64,000 bases of DNA from Xylaria sp. FL1777 (GCA_022578965.1 MU400515.1:124001-188000), one strand, 5' to 3'; counted from the first letter of the stretch, positions 22,643 to 34,733 are shown. Program-made: numbers and translations. The notes: generated by a model from the letters alone, not told the origin.

Positions 22643-25600
22643 CACGATAGGTAGGATATGTTAGAAGGAATGTGTTGGAAGTTAACGCTACGATTGGAGT
22701 AGAACAATTAGAAGTAGGACCGTGCCCACAAGAAATAAAAGAGTGTGAACTAAAGATGTCGAAGGGAAAAGAAGCCAAATAGGTAGTAGAAGTAAACACC
22801 AAATAATATGTTAAGGTAGTGGCAGCGGCCGTGGAGTGTGGTTGATATGGCCGTGAGGTAAGTAGCGGGTTGATTGATCTAAGAAACAATGAACCCCTAG
22901 AAAGAGATGAACCCCCAAAGAAGCGAATAGATTTAGCAGGGAACAAAGAAGCACACCAAGTAAATCATAAGCCCATTGCCAGAATGGTAGGGTAGTGTGG
23001 TGACTGAGCAAGAATGGAGAGAGGACGGACAACAATAATAGACGCCACGAGAACAAGAACCAGCCATGAAAGGTATATATTGGAGTGTCCGCCATGGCTA
23101 CAGACAAGGGAGGTCCAGTGACCAGCGGCAAAGCAAGGCTAATTAGTGCAACGGTTGGTTTCGTTATTAGGAATTCCTTTGTTTCGTCTCTCGTAACCAC
23201 AGGTGCAATCTTTTTTTGCTCTCTGATCTCTTTGTCCGCTGTGGTCGAATGGATGGACATGAGAGCTCCCTCGCGCGTAGACCAGGGTAGTAGCTAGGCG
23301 CTGCGGTGGGCTGGGGACCAATGGATTTGTTTGTCGGCCACTAAGGCAAGCAGTGAGTAGGGGTAGCCCAGCAAAGATCGTCGCCAGGGTTATCAGGTCA
23401 GAGTATTAACAGCGAGCCGCTATCACAACCACACGTTACCTGGAGCGGTCTCGTTAGTACAGGCTCTGGCGCTCGCTATTGCGTACACTGCCAGGTTCCT
23501 TGTAGAGACGGCAGAACCGAACAACCCCAAGTATGATACACTACGCATACATTCTGTACGCAGGCCAGCATAGAACTACGGTGTAATCAGTAGTAATATC
23601 GCATTCCATCATCCAGAGGACGAAGCGCAACCGTAATTGCATCGTAAACATGTAGCGTTATGCTGTGACGATGGTGATGTTGATGGGGTATCATAGAATG
23701 AATGGTAGGTACTTTAGTTAGATAGCATTCAATGTCCCTACAACGACCTGCCCTTGATCACATGACATATGGGTCTGCGGGACGGCCGCATAGCCCCAAC
23801 AGAACCCCAATTCGTGTGGCCTCAACTCCTATGGCCTCTCTATTTCTTGGGGGCGTGAAAGACAAGATGAGCTCGGGCAAAACAACAGCTTGCTAAAACG
23901 TACCTGATTAGTAGTAGGTGACTACCTATCAGTAGGAATACCTAGGCGATTCTTATTGGTTGTTCGTAATCGAGGGTAGAAAGCATAGAACAGGTACCGG
24001 TATGTTGCATGACTTAGGTACCTACTTCACCTCCAAGTTGAGTGAAAGTCTCTCCCATCTTCCCTATTTCAATAACAAAATAACAATCTTGGCGTAGATT
24101 CAGATGTTTACACAAAAAACCAAAAAAAAAAAAAAAACCAAGTTTTAGCCTCACAGGTCAGCAAATACGGCTGCATCCCACTGCCGATTGGTGCATATGA
24201 CCATCGACAGCATCTTGGCAATGTATTCCCAGGGAAGGGTAGCAGGCATCGGGTCCTTCGGCAGCGCTGACAATGTAAGATGATTGGCCAAGAAACCTTT
24301 GGGCGGCTACAACATCTGGCCCCTTATATGTAGGTCAGAGCTCACTATCCAGTCGTTTCAATTGATACTATAACCAACCATGGGCGCTTTTTATTTTCGA
24401 CGTTTCGACCTGGTCACACGACGTGGTGTACGCCGCGCAGCGTCAATACCCTCGCGCTCGGAGGCCTGTAGCCGTTAGTACCATCCAGGCGAAGAAATAT
24501 CCTGGGTCGCACCCAGTTATATGCAAGGCGGTTAGGTATTTGAATCGCTTCACCTGCCCAGCGCCAATAAAGCACGGACACAACCAACGACTTCGCGCCT
24601 AAGCCACAGATGATAGTCCGCGTCCTCCCAACGGCAACTTACACGCTAAGTAGACGTTTAAATCAGTTACCCACGATAGAGTCAGTTGATATCGTAAAAG
24701 CATGAAGCAAATTAGTGTATTTAAAGCACAAAAGACTGCGCTAGATCTCAGCTGTCAGTTATTATATCTAGAAATGAAGGTACTGTGGTGCACAGAGGGC
24801 GGGTATAGATAAGCTCAGTATTCTGACCCATTGAACAATACCACCATCATCATTCCTACGACATAGGAACAGGAATGAGAGCCGCTCATTCGCTTGCAAC
24901 CGCCATTTGAGTCCCTGAGATAACAGCGAGGTCTGCATCGACTCTTAATTCTTGACCTGATCCGTGTCTCCCTATGCCTGCAGAACCGAAGTGGCAATCT
25001 CGGTTAAGTCGTAACGTATGGAGCGATAGACGCTTAAATCCAGACCGACCCGCGCAGGTCTTGTCCCTCGTTGCGACCAAGTAGGATACCTTCGAAATCC
25101 TATCATGCTTCAGCTTCCATCATCTAGAACTCGCCAGAAAAAAACCTATTATAAACACCACCGACTTTCCAACGATGAAAGTACCATATCTCTGTAAGGA
25201 CGGAAGCGCTTTTTGCCCAGCGCGATAAGAACTTCGCGTCGTTTCCGGAAACTCAAGCTCATAGAGATGCCTTGAAGTATGTATGCATGCCTCGTTCGTT
25301 CTAACGTAATCGCGAGATAGACCTTGTGTTAAGCCTCTAGTGCATAGAGAAAGTGTCGATATGAGGCTTCCAACTGCTGCGAAAGAAGATGAGGCATGGT
25401 GTACAGTCCCTAGTCAACAGCCCTCAATTGATCAATTAATCTCACTATATAAACGGTATTCCGACTATTCTTCTCTTTATGATTGATCGGGGCCGTGGTG
25501 GGATGGATCACCGAGGGGCTAGAAGTTTTGTCATCGCTGGAACGTCTAGCCGCCGCTCACGTAACCAGTCACGTAACCGGTGCCGCAAGCTCACCCTCTC

Positions 25601-26199
25601 CGAACAACACCTCGCCAAAATTCAGAATAGGTGAACATAACGCGGAACCTTTTACCTTCCGAATTATTTCGAGTCCGTGTTTCTATCGGGATACATTCAC
25701 CAGCCTCACCGTGGTACCGATGATGGTCCCAAGCTCATTTGTCGGTTTCGATTTATACACATGCTGCTCTCCCGATTCTACAAACTTAGCATCATGACAC
25801 TATACTACTGTATCACGAAGGATAAGCCGTGAAGATAACGAGATGGATCATGGGAGTGCTTTCCATTAGACAGAATCTCGCCGCATGACATACAAATAGC
25901 GTCAGTCCTAGCGGAATCGAATCGTGAGCTAGCTGCCAGCGGGTCGAATCCACAGTCATATACTACCTAGTAATATAGATTCATCTACAAGAAATTATAA
26001 ATCAATGTAGCTTTACTTTATGAATAATCAACATTCAGGTTGCCCGAGGGTAGGTATGAGGAAAGATTTGTATAAGTATGAAAAGGCTATAAGTAAACAG
26101 AATGGGCACTGATGTTCCCGGAAGTCACACATCATCTTCAGCTTCATCCGACTAAAACATCAGAGTAAAACTAATAACCACATCCGCTAAATCTCCACG
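22643..26199. other. Long intergenic region, no supported gene
   Basis: About 3.6 kb between the leftward prm1 and the rightward SDR gene. The first 0.7 kb has minus-strand frames of leader-like composition and is probably the prm1 promoter and leader. The rest is of mixed composition with A-tracts (for example near 24121) and an AGGTACCT site near 24016. A 104-codon frame at 25483-25797 has no ATG-based, protein-like character. Nothing was recognised. Confidence 0.45.
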
Positions 26200-27139
26200 A
26201 TGACACAAATTACCATCCTCATCACCGGCGCCTCGCGCGGCCTAGGCTACTCAGTCGCACAGCGGTTCCTCGCTCTCCCAAACCACGTAAACCAGCCCAC
26301 GAATCTAATAAAACGAATACAAACGCAAGACCAACAACGCTGATATCTATAACAGACCGTGATTGCTGCAAACCGTGACCCAGAAGGCGACAACTCAAAG
26401 TCACTAGCAGAGCTCCCGAAGGGCGCCGGCAGCGCTCTTATCCTGGCCAAGTACGATGCGGCGGAGGAGCAGAGCCCATTCGATATAGCGAAGGAGCTGC
26501 AGGAAAAGCACGGCATCGCAAGTCTCGACATCGTCCTCGCCAACGCCGCCGTGGCTAAGGTCTACCCGTTGGCGAAGGAGGTCAGGCGCGAGGACATCAT
26601 CGAGCACGTCAACATCAACGTGCTGGCCGTCATATCGCTGTTCCAGGCCACGCGCGATCTGCTGCAGAAGTCGTCTGGCAAGCCCATCTTCGCCATCATG
26701 GGTTCTGGAGCTGGAGCTCTAGGGTATGTGAAAGAGAATATGGGCTTGAACCTTTCTTTTTTTCTTTCCCTTTTCACAAGCCTTTCACCTCGTCCCCTTT
26801 CTACAAGCGAATTGGGAAGGAAGAGCTAACGCAGGGGGGAAATGTAATAGGCGACAACCTGCCGTGCCGAACTCAGCATACGGCGCATCCAAGTCCATGC
26901 TCTTCTGGTACGGAGTTAGGATTAACGCTGAAGAGGAGTGGCTCAACACTTTCGTCATTGATCCCGCTTGGGCCCAGACTGAGATGGGCAATAGTGTGGC
27001 GAGGGGATGGGGGCTCAAAGAAGCGACCTTCACCGTGTCTGAAGTGACGGATGGAATAGTTCAGTTACTCAGGACGACGACTAAAGAGAAGCATGGTGGT
27101 AAACCTGTATTGTACACTGGTGAGGTGCTAGAGTGGTAA
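26200..27139 (+). CDS. Short-chain dehydrogenase/reductase (SDR)
   Basis: Three exons, join(26200..26286, 26356..26723, 26851..27139), encode 247 residues. It is a classical SDR that oxidises or reduces a small hydroxyl or carbonyl compound using NAD(P)(H). The cofactor motif TGASRGLG is at residues 9-16. LANAA, equivalent to NNAG, lies in the first half, and the catalytic Tyr and Lys are in SAYGASKSM at 162 and 166. The upstream FAIMGSGAGALG carries the conserved Ser region. Both introns (69 and 127 bp) have canonical GTAAAC and GTATGT donors with AACAG and AATAG acceptors, and splicing is needed to bring these motifs into one frame. The general layout resembles the fungal norsolorinic-acid-ketoreductase-like SDRs, but no biosynthetic neighbours are present, so the substrate is unknown. 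Confidence 0.9.
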
Positions 27140-27637
27140 CTGCGGCAGATGTGTCAGGGAAAGTTTAGGCTGTGTTGAGACCTACTCACCTAGGCAAGCA
27201 TTCTCGGAGATTCCGGGCATTCTAGGTGTCTAGATATATGCTTGGTGATCTGACACGAATGACTAGGACAGCTGATTCATAATCCACGTCAATCGACATC
27301 AAAATCCTGTAAAGCTTCACCTTCATTAGCTTGGGCTCTCCTTCTCAAAGAACAATCTCCCTCGTGTCTCGGATACACACATCTAGACTGAGCCACTGCC
27401 AGGTATCTGAAGCCCTCAGATCTGAAGATGTAGATCATGAGACATCGTTCTAAAGGAACACATAAAATGGACGTGTTATCCCGATCTTCTCTTCTTCCCT
27501 CTCCTCAACCTCATATCAGTGTTGAATTCCCAGAATTTGCGTTTTCCCTACCCAGTGAACACTATTCAGTCTACAACAAGTGACATTTCGTAAACCCTTC
27601 AAGGTATCGTCCGGCCCGTAAGTGCCTTTACGAAACG
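27140..27637. other. Intergenic spacer
   Basis: Carries the 3' flank of the SDR gene and the promoter of the coiled-coil protein gene. No distinct feature was recognised. Confidence 0.5.
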
Positions 27638-29245
27638 ATGTCGCAATCCCCCATAAACAACAACGAAGACTTCGGCGGTCATACGATGGGTTGTCTGGAT
27701 GTCCAATGCAACGTCGGAAACCCATCCCAAGAACATCTGCAACTATCTCTGATTCGTCACGGCCATCCTGACTGGGTACCAGTTCATTCTTCAGACTCCG
27801 AGGATGACTTGTGTCGTACGCCTTCACTTGAAGACAAGCTCCATCCATCGTCACTGGTATCACACCATTCGGCGCCACCTAGTGATGACCCGAATGGTGA
27901 CTCCATGAAGCTCTTCGTAGCTGGAGAGCACTTGAAAGACGCACAAGCACGAGAAAGATACCACACCTTAGTCATGCAAGCCCAGGCAAAAGACATCAGT
28001 AACTTGAAGATCATTATCGACAAAGAACGAGGCTTATCAAATTCACTTGGGGCGAAACTGCTGGACTTGTTCAATATGACCACGCAAAACCAACAGTATG
28101 AACTTGACAAGCTGCAAAAGCAGCTACTAGGCCTACAGCCTAATGCCGAGACCTGGCGGTTCGGCCAAGAGTGGCAAGATTTCCAGCAAAAGCTTCATAA
28201 CCTCAATTTTAAGCTGGATGGGTACATGAAGTCCAGCCCGCCGCAGAAAATCTCCGCCGGAGAGCAGACGGATGAGTTGACGCTATTCATGAGTGGGCTA
28301 TTGGGAGAGCTCCCGAGGATGTGGAATGGGTTAGAGAAATTGGATCGGGACATCGAGGAGGAAAAGTTCAGGGATGCCGTCGAAAAGCTCCAGAGTTACG
28401 AGTCCGCAGCCGAGCGCACAACTGACGATCGCGAAAGTCGGGAAGATGTCAGTAGCGCTAACACGCCTACCCGCCTCTCTGTGACGAATATTCTAGATCG
28501 TTACTATGAGTTCTCTCGACTTCAACGCGAGAGGATGGCGACACGCAAAGAGAAGCTACAAGCGCTCTTGGACGAAATTTCGACAGAGCTCGGTCGCTTC
28601 CAAGCTGACCTGACGTACGAGGAAGGAAGAACCTCCAACCTGAGAACGAGAATGGCGTTCTGGGGGGACGATCTAGGAGCGTCGAAGGTCAAGTGTCCCG
28701 CCACATTGATGGAGAACTTGAAAATGAAGCAGTGGGCTCTCAAATGCGGGTCTCAAGAGCTCGAGAAGATCGCGAACATGATACAAGAGCTACCGTCGCA
28801 TTTTCATATGATCGATATCCGTGCTCTAGGGGAAGATCACACGTCAACGCACCCCGAATCCTCGGCTACGGGGCCAGAGCAAGCATCGGGCGTAACACAA
28901 TACCGTGCTGGTGTTCCAGGCCAACAGCAGGATACGTTGTACATTGCGGAGCTAGAGGCCAAATTGGAAGAGAAGCAAGCCAATGAAAAAGCGTGGGCTA
29001 CGCACTTCGAGGACTTGCACGGGCGAGAAAAGGAGGCCAAGATCGCCCTGCAGCAACAACTTGATTCTGCTGAGTTCAGAAACACAGAGCTGCGAAGAGT
29101 GGTAAAGACAGTTGCGGGGAGACTTTTCGAGCACCGGGAACGCCTTTGGGGCCTTTCTACGCCGGCCCGCAAGCTGGGCGAAGAGCTCATTTCGACTCTG
29201 GAGCAGTTGGAGGTCACCTGTGACGAGCCGTTGATTTATGAGTGA
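27638..29245 (+). CDS. Hypothetical coiled-coil protein
   Basis: An uninterrupted frame of 535 residues with ATG at 27638 in an acceptable context (ACGATGTC). The first 100 residues are polar and probably disordered. From about residue 100 onward the chain is dominated by long charged helices with heptad character (for example DISNLKIIIDKERGLSNSLG, FQQKLHNLNFKLDGYMKSS, TRKEKLQALLDEISTELGRF and LEAKLEEKQANEKAWATHFE). There is no signal peptide, transmembrane segment or catalytic motif. The general type is that of fungal coiled-coil scaffold proteins, but no specific family is recognised. Its neighbours give no hint, since the SDR upstream and the mitochondrial peptide downstream are unrelated. 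Confidence 0.78.
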   Translation: MSQSPINNNEDFGGHTMGCLDVQCNVGNPSQEHLQLSLIRHGHPDWVPVHSSDSEDDLCRTPSLEDKLHPSSLVSHHSAPPSDDPNGDSMKLFVAGEHLKDAQARERYHTLVMQAQAKDISNLKIIIDKERGLSNSLGAKLLDLFNMTTQNQQYELDKLQKQLLGLQPNAETWRFGQEWQDFQQKLHNLNFKLDGYMKSSPPQKISAGEQTDELTLFMSGLLGELPRMWNGLEKLDRDIEEEKFRDAVEKLQSYESAAERTTDDRESREDVSSANTPTRLSVTNILDRYYEFSRLQRERMATRKEKLQALLDEISTELGRFQADLTYEEGRTSNLRTRMAFWGDDLGASKVKCPATLMENLKMKQWALKCGSQELEKIANMIQELPSHFHMIDIRALGEDHTSTHPESSATGPEQASGVTQYRAGVPGQQQDTLYIAELEAKLEEKQANEKAWATHFEDLHGREKEAKIALQQQLDSAEFRNTELRRVVKTVAGRLFEHRERLWGLSTPARKLGEELISTLEQLEVTCDEPLIYE

Positions 29246-29283
29246 CGGCGAGCGCTCAACCTAGAGCAGGTGAGAGGAATTAG

Positions 29284-29646
29284 TTAGTTGGCTACGATAG
29301 GGCGACCTATGGATGGCCTGGTGGTGAAGCGTAGGACGACTGAAGCTACGATGTTGAATACTGCCATGATGAACAATGTCGAATAACTAGCAGCAATAGA
29401 TGATTGAACTTCGTATTCCGCCAATTCCCAAACATCAGTCGCTGCCGTAGATAATTGTAGATACCTAATGTCGTCTTTAGCTCCTCCGAATGGCCGGTTA
29501 TAATCAAGCCTGAGTCGAGTGCTGACATAATAGCAATACCGAGTTGGCAATGATGGAAATGGTGGAGTTGAGAAAGCTCCAAGACGTAACAAAGCGTAAG
29601 AGAGCTGCTCTAGCGCCGTTGGAAGCTCTCCACAGTGTCTCTTCAT
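29284..29646 (-). CDS. Possible small membrane protein
   Basis: A 120-codon ATG frame (MKRHCGELPTALEQLSYALL at the N-terminus) on the strand opposite its neighbours, starting 38 bp beyond the end of the coiled-coil gene. Near the C-terminus is a hydrophobic segment (STLFIMAVFNIVASVVL) followed by Arg residues, which could be a single membrane anchor. Another frame of the same strand is also open for 78 codons, so the signal is weak. No family is recognised. Confidence 0.22.
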   Translation of the reverse strand: MKRHCGELPTALEQLSYALLRLGAFSTPPFPSLPTRYCYYVSTRLRLDYNRPFGGAKDDIRYLQLSTAATDVWELAEYEVQSSIAASYSTLFIMAVFNIVASVVLRFTTRPSIGRPIVAN

Positions 29647-29969
29647 CGTCCAATCACCAATCAGCCGGCCGAGGTATCGCGATGTAGATTTGGATCGGGA
29701 TACGCAAAGTTGCGAATAGGTGACGTCATGTATTCATACTCTCTCTGTGACTTGTAAAGATCTTTGGCGTTACGAAATGATATTCATTCGCCTTGGCCAT
29801 TCTCTACCCAGAACCTTATCCTATCGTAAAACCTCTCGTCTCAAATACAACTTCTAGTTGGCCATTGGTTCCTAACATTTCTACATCCCACTCTCCCGAC
29901 TCGAGACATATCTACCACTACCCCTTCATCCTCTTCAGGAACTCCCCTAAACACGCCTTCAGAAAAGCA

Positions 29970-30373
29970 ATGGCGTCAAGAATTTTATCTACAGCTATTC
30001 GTCCGGGCGCGAGCTTCGCAGTAAGCCGACGAGCCGCAATAGCTCAGCGTAGCTTCAGCGGTAGCAACACGAGCATGAAGCATAAGGAGAGCACCGGTGA
30101 GCGCCCCTGCTATTACCATATGTTCCCCCTCGATTGCTAATGCACTTCGCTTCAAAAGGCGAAGGCTACGACCCCGAGATACACAAGAAGGATCTGCTCT
30201 CGAAACAGAAGTCGGGCAAGGGCCACTGGAAACCAGAGCTGGCGTCGGACAGCGAGGAGGCCGTCAAGGCGGACCGGACCACGCACGAGGACATGACCAC
30301 GCTGCAGAACCGCACAAAGGCTACCGCCGAGGAAACGTCCAAGTCCGGCACTAGCATGCGTGATGGATTGTAA
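29970..30373 (+). CDS. Small mitochondrial matrix-type protein
   Basis: Two exons, join(29970..30096, 30159..30373), encode 113 residues. The 62 bp intron has a GTGAGC donor, a GCTAAT branch site and a CAAAAG acceptor. The N-terminus is a classical mitochondrial presequence: Arg/Ser/Ala-rich and free of acidic residues (MASRILSTAIRPGASFAVSR, then RAAIAQRSFS). The mature part is hydrophilic and highly charged (DPEIHKKDLLSKQKSGKGHW, KPELASDSEEAVKADR). Proteins with this presequence plus a KQKSGKGHWKxELASxSE-type core are common in filamentous ascomycetes; some entries carry misleading carrier-protein names although they have no membrane span. The biochemical role is unknown. Confidence 0.8.
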
Positions 30374-31116
30374 AAGTCGAGACAACGAGGAGGACGTGAG
30401 TCTAAATAGGGTCAGAAGTTTCCATGATACCGCGAAATTGAATGGGTTTCTGAGTCGCGTCATCCAGGACAAATGGCACGAAAATTGTTCATGAATAGGT
30501 CATGGAGGATAATTATGTAGGGGCTATATCATCTGCTCAGCAGATGGAACTAAAAAAGCTGATAATAGCCTATCCATTCCTGTCCGTTTCGGAGGGTTAG
30601 TGTACGATTCAAGATAAAATCGAAAGCATCAATACCAGCTTCATCAACGCCTTGTTTGCATTCGTATTAGAGGTGTCTGTCATTGTAAGCGCTGCCTTAC
30701 TGCCTGACTTGGTATAAGTTGGTGGTAGTATAGATGAACTTAAAAGCAATAATCCTGATCAAGCGTTCTAAGACGCCTCTTCACAAATGAAAATATTGAG
30801 TGGTCCTTATGTACAGCCAGAGTTCAATCCAGAGAGCTGGAAACCCAAAAGGGGGAAAGTACAAAAAAGAAAATAAAAAGAAACGAATGAGAAAATGTGC
30901 CGGCCTTCCAATTATGATAACAAGTACAAAATCTAACCTTGAACGCCGTGCCAAATGCAATATGACTGCCCGCTGCTTGCCTCCTTCTTATGCACCTCTT
31001 TCTGTACTGATGGGACACCTTCTGGGCCACGTCGTGACCAAACTTCTAGGTCACGCTTATCCAACTGACAGAATGGCCCGAATGAAGACCGCCTCTCATT
31101 CCGTATGCTAACCATT
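30374..31116. other. Intergenic region between convergent genes
   Basis: Shared 3' flank of the small mitochondrial protein gene (rightward) and syn8 (leftward). A-rich around 30860-30890. No gene or structured element was recognised. Confidence 0.5.
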
Positions 31117-32062
31117 TTATTTTAGGATTGCAATCAACAAGACTAGAATGATGATTAACACGATAATGGCAATCATCTGCTTGCTCTCGCCCGCGGCTCG
31201 TGTAATCCGGCTGACTTGGCGCTTGGCACGGTCGAGACGGCCCTGGTGGCGGTCGACAGCACCATCGACGTCGTCCAGCATAGCGACCTGATCATCCAGC
31301 TCGTCGCCGATCTGCATACTGAGCTCGCGTTGGCGCGCTATACTGGCGCCTAGCCGGTCAAGCTGCTCGTCTTGCTGTTCTAGGACTCGTTGGTGGTATT
31401 GGTGGATTTGCACGTTGTTCATCTCATTTGTTTCATCCCGATAGCCCATCGTATCATCCGGGTTATCGCGATATCGACTGCCGAAAAGCTGTGCCTCGAG
31501 GTCCGGGCTCGTCGCGTCGCTGGACGGGTTGTCTGAGAACCGCACGGTTTTCGATGTGGTACGGGCATTCTTGGGTCTGAGGCTGGAATTGGATGCGGCG
31601 GGCTTCTGAGTTGCGTGTTCGAAGTCGGGGTTCAGAGAAGGATCGTTGGCGTGTGTCAGTGTGTCGGTGGTCGACGGTGATGAAAAGCCGTGGAATTGCG
31701 ACGTCAGGTCGCCGTACTGCTTCTGCAAACCGGGAAGAGAATCCGAAATTTCGAGGGCGCCACTGTCGATATGTCGGTCAATAGATTGCGCCATTATCAC
31801 AATCAAGCAACAAGCTCTACTCATCGTATAACACCTAACAAAGCTGCGAAACAGGGGTTGGTTACTCTTCATCTCCAGCCTCTTGTAATCTCTTTAGTTC
31901 ACTTTCTAATGCTGCTAATCCATCTTTGAATTGGTCTAATGACCTCGATATGTGCCCATCATTCGAGTCGCTACCGATATCGAGGCTCTGAGCTCGCTGT
32001 CGCTCAAGCAGCGATAGCTTGATATGATCCGCCAGGAGAAATAACTGGTTCGGATTGGTCAT
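31117..32062 (-). CDS. syn8: Qc-SNARE of the endosomal/vacuolar system, Syn8-like
   Basis: Two exons, complement(join(31117..31762, 31866..32062)), encode 280 residues. It is a tail-anchored t-SNARE that acts in fusion with late Golgi, endosomal or vacuolar membranes. The N-terminal part (LADHIKLSLLERQRAQSL) resembles the regulatory helices of Syn8. The SNARE motif runs over the last 85 residues, with IARQRELSMQIGDELDDQ supplying the central-layer Gln and continuing through VAMLDDVDGAVDRHQGRLDR. It is followed by a single hydrophobic tail anchor (MIAIIVLIIILVLLIAILK) at the extreme C-terminus. The intron (103 bp) has a GTAACC donor; the acceptor chosen, TCGACAG, gives GDED-GALEISDSLPGLQKQ. 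A nearer acceptor would insert about 18 extra residues and cannot be excluded. Confidence 0.88.
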
Positions 32063-33602
32063 GGTGACGATCGGCGTCGATTCTCTAAGATATTGTATTG
32101 TTCCAGGGCAAATGAAGGACGAAAGGACGACGAAAAAGGAGCTGAAAGACGGATGGTTCGGCAATCGAGAAGTACAGGAAGACGATACAGGTATATCGGC
32201 CTAAACGTCGTCACTGCTACGAACTACGCCAACGCAGGTATGATTTCTCGATCTTGGATTGCCGGGATCTAGTGCGACAAAGGAATAAGTACGGTAGGGA
32301 GTAGTTTAGGCTGCTTCATAACCAACTCAGCTCAGATACATGGAGTGTAGGCTGCGAGATACTTTGGTGGAACATAGCGTTGCGGGATGCACATGGGAAA
32401 GTGAGACGCCGCCTCCTTTTTGCATATACCCGGGGTCAAGTCATCTAGTAAGGAGGTTGCAACTACCGCGGTAAATTGCTATAGCAAGGTATTGCCACTG
32501 ATGCACTCAGGCATGTGCATTTGCAGTATGTACCTAGGTACCTGTGTAGTCCAGATAGGGTACATGCGGCTTTCTAGGTTGTTTCCATCTCACCATACTT
32601 CATGAACAGCGAAGACCACCCCTCAAAATGAAGATAAAAGGTTGGCCAAAAAGGATATGACAGAGAAATTGAGCGCAAACTCCAAAGATAAGTCAACAGC
32701 GTATTTGAAAGAAATAGAACGGACCTGACAGAGCAACCCACGCATAGGAGTTGTTCTAAAGTGGGTAGCTATCTTCTCTTCTCCTACGCTTCGAGACTTA
32801 AGTCCCTTGCTTCTTACTTACTACACAGCACTCAGCAGCAAAGGAACAAAAAAGGCCGCCCCCTCCGGACCTGGCTTTCTACTGGACAATCCGAGGGGCT
32901 AAGTGGAGGCCGGCGCTGACCCCCTCCGCACCGGGACTCAGATCGGCTCGGCAGTGTAGAAATCGACGCTTCCACAATCGCAGGTAGACGCGATGGCATC
33001 ACTATTGGCCGATCTGGTGGCTCGAGAACCTCGTTTTCAAGGGGGCACGCGCGACACGGCTGTTTCGGTGAGACTACAAAAAAGCCATGTCGGCTTCGTC
33101 TCCGAGCAGGGTTCAGACCTTGGCAGCAGTCCTGGAAAAGGCGATGCGAGCCGAGGAACCCAACAAGCCCGCCCTGGTGATTTCTTCTTCTCAGGTTATT
33201 CGGTCCGGGACCACGCACGTCAAAGGACCCAACAGCCTATCTGGCTAGGACTTCTTGTCCATCTTCTCCCTCAATGCCCACCCCCCACTGCTGAGGCGCA
33301 TCGAACTATCACTTGCCGTAGGATGGGAAATGCTTGCCGCATTCCCGAATACGGTGTAGTGCAGCGACCGAGAATGGATCACGAACTCGGTCGTCTTAGT
33401 ACTTGCTAGCAAGTTAGGGGAAGGGCTAGTCCACGCATGACTAGTCATCATATATCTAGTAGGCTTGTATTTATAGTCATCCATCTTTTCTCTATTTGTA
33501 TCTATTCGTCGTCTATATATTGGTGGTGGTGTGTGAAGCGTGTTCCGTCCTCATCGTTTTCCTATCAACCTATCTCCCAAGCCCTCTTAATATCACTAGA
33601 CC
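32063..33602. other. Intergenic region, divergent promoters
   Basis: About 1.5 kb between syn8 (leftward) and the MetE-like gene (rightward). A GC-richer part at 32.83-33.41 kb is open on both strands (up to 138 codons from an ATG at 32993), but the frames mirror each other and look like codon shadows or a non-coding leader. An AGGTACCT site lies at 32536. Confidence 0.5.
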
Positions 33603-34733
33603 ATGCCTCTCCCTACCGGCGTCTACCGCGCCGACCAGGTTGGCTCCTTGTTACGGCCCAGGGACCTCCTCGTAGCCCGTGACCAGGCTGAGGAGGGTAA
33701 GATCACAGCCGCGCAACTACGGGATCTAGAGAACAAGTACATCGCGGATGTAGTACAGAAACAACAGGCCGTCGGTCTCCGCGCCGTGACGGATGGCGAG
33801 TTCCGCCGGCGATGGTTCCACGTAGATTTCCTGAAGCATCTGTCGGGAATCGAGCAACGCGGCGCGATGCAGTCGACGAATATCAGCGTCGGCGGGACAA
33901 TGCCACCCCGGCTTGTCGTCGTCGATAAGATCGGGCACCCAGCCCCTATCCAGGTGGACGATTTCCATTTCCTCGAGTCACATATCGACAAGAGTAAGGT
34001 GACAACCAAGGTCTGCATACCGTCACCTACAATGATCCACTTCCGGAATAGTCGCGATACTATTGACGAGAAGGCCTATCCACAGTTAGAGCCCTTCTTC
34101 GAGGACCTCGCGCGGGTATTCCAGGAGGAGCTCGACGATCTATATAAGGCAGGGTGCCGCTTCGTGCAGCTCGACGACACCAACCTCGCATATCTCTGCG
34201 ACCCTAAGATGCGCGCCGAGGCCGAACAGCGGCACGGCGACGCCAACGTGCTGGCGCGGCAGTACGCCTCGCTCATTAACGCGTCGATCTCAAAACGGCC
34301 CAAGGACATGACCATCGGGATCCACCTGTGTCGCGGAAATCACCGATCTCAGTGGTTCGCACAGGGCGGTTACGAGCCGGTTGCCGAGGTCTTGTTCAAG
34401 GAGCTCGACGTGGATGTGTATTTCCTCGAGTATGACGACGCCCGGTCAGGGGACTTCTCGCCCTTACGACACCTGCCGGAGCAAAAAACCGTAGTCCTAG
34501 GGGTCATGTCGAGCAAAACGGCGGCGCTCGACGACCGCGCCCAGGTCATCAGTCGACTTCGCGAGGCTGCCACATTCTGCCCCCGAGGTCTCGACCAGTT
34601 ATGCTTGAGCCATCAGTGCGGGTTCAGCTCTACTTCTGAAGGTAACGATCTCTCGGAAGAGGAGCAGTGGGCTAAACTACGTCTTCAGGTTGATATCGCA
34701 AAGGAAGTCTGGGGGGACGACTTGTCGGTTTAG
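33603..34733 (+). CDS. Cobalamin-independent methionine synthase C-terminal-like methyltransferase
   Basis: A single exon of 376 residues with ATG at 33603 (ACCATGCC). It belongs to the single-domain relatives of the MetE catalytic domain (YxjG/YxjH-like), which transfer a methyl group to a thiol such as homocysteine. The zinc site is complete: His241 and Cys243 in GIHLCRGNH, Glu276 in YFLEYDDA, and Cys339 in SHQCGFSS. Homocysteine-binding segments are also present (TDGEFRRRWFHVDF near residue 63 and QLDDTNLAYL near 189). At half the size of true MetE it lacks the N-terminal pteroylglutamate-handling half, so the methyl donor may differ. The cytosol is the likely location, since no targeting signal is seen. 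Confidence 0.9.
   Translation: MPLPTGVYRADQVGSLLRPRDLLVARDQAEEGKITAAQLRDLENKYIADVVQKQQAVGLRAVTDGEFRRRWFHVDFLKHLSGIEQRGAMQSTNISVGGTMPPRLVVVDKIGHPAPIQVDDFHFLESHIDKSKVTTKVCIPSPTMIHFRNSRDTIDEKAYPQLEPFFEDLARVFQEELDDLYKAGCRFVQLDDTNLAYLCDPKMRAEAEQRHGDANVLARQYASLINASISKRPKDMTIGIHLCRGNHRSQWFAQGGYEPVAEVLFKELDVDVYFLEYDDARSGDFSPLRHLPEQKTVVLGVMSSKTAALDDRAQVISRLREAATFCPRGLDQLCLSHQCGFSSTSEGNDLSEEEQWAKLRLQVDIAKEVWGDDLSV

Noticed and set aside
25900..25960. tRNA-like B-box (GGGTCGAATCC) near 25935
   Set aside because: No acceptor, D or anticodon stem can be folded around it and no proper A-box precedes it.
32832..33409. Frames of 128-138 codons on both strands
   Set aside because: They mirror each other in a GC-rich leader, with Arg/Pro-rich composition and no recognisable motif.
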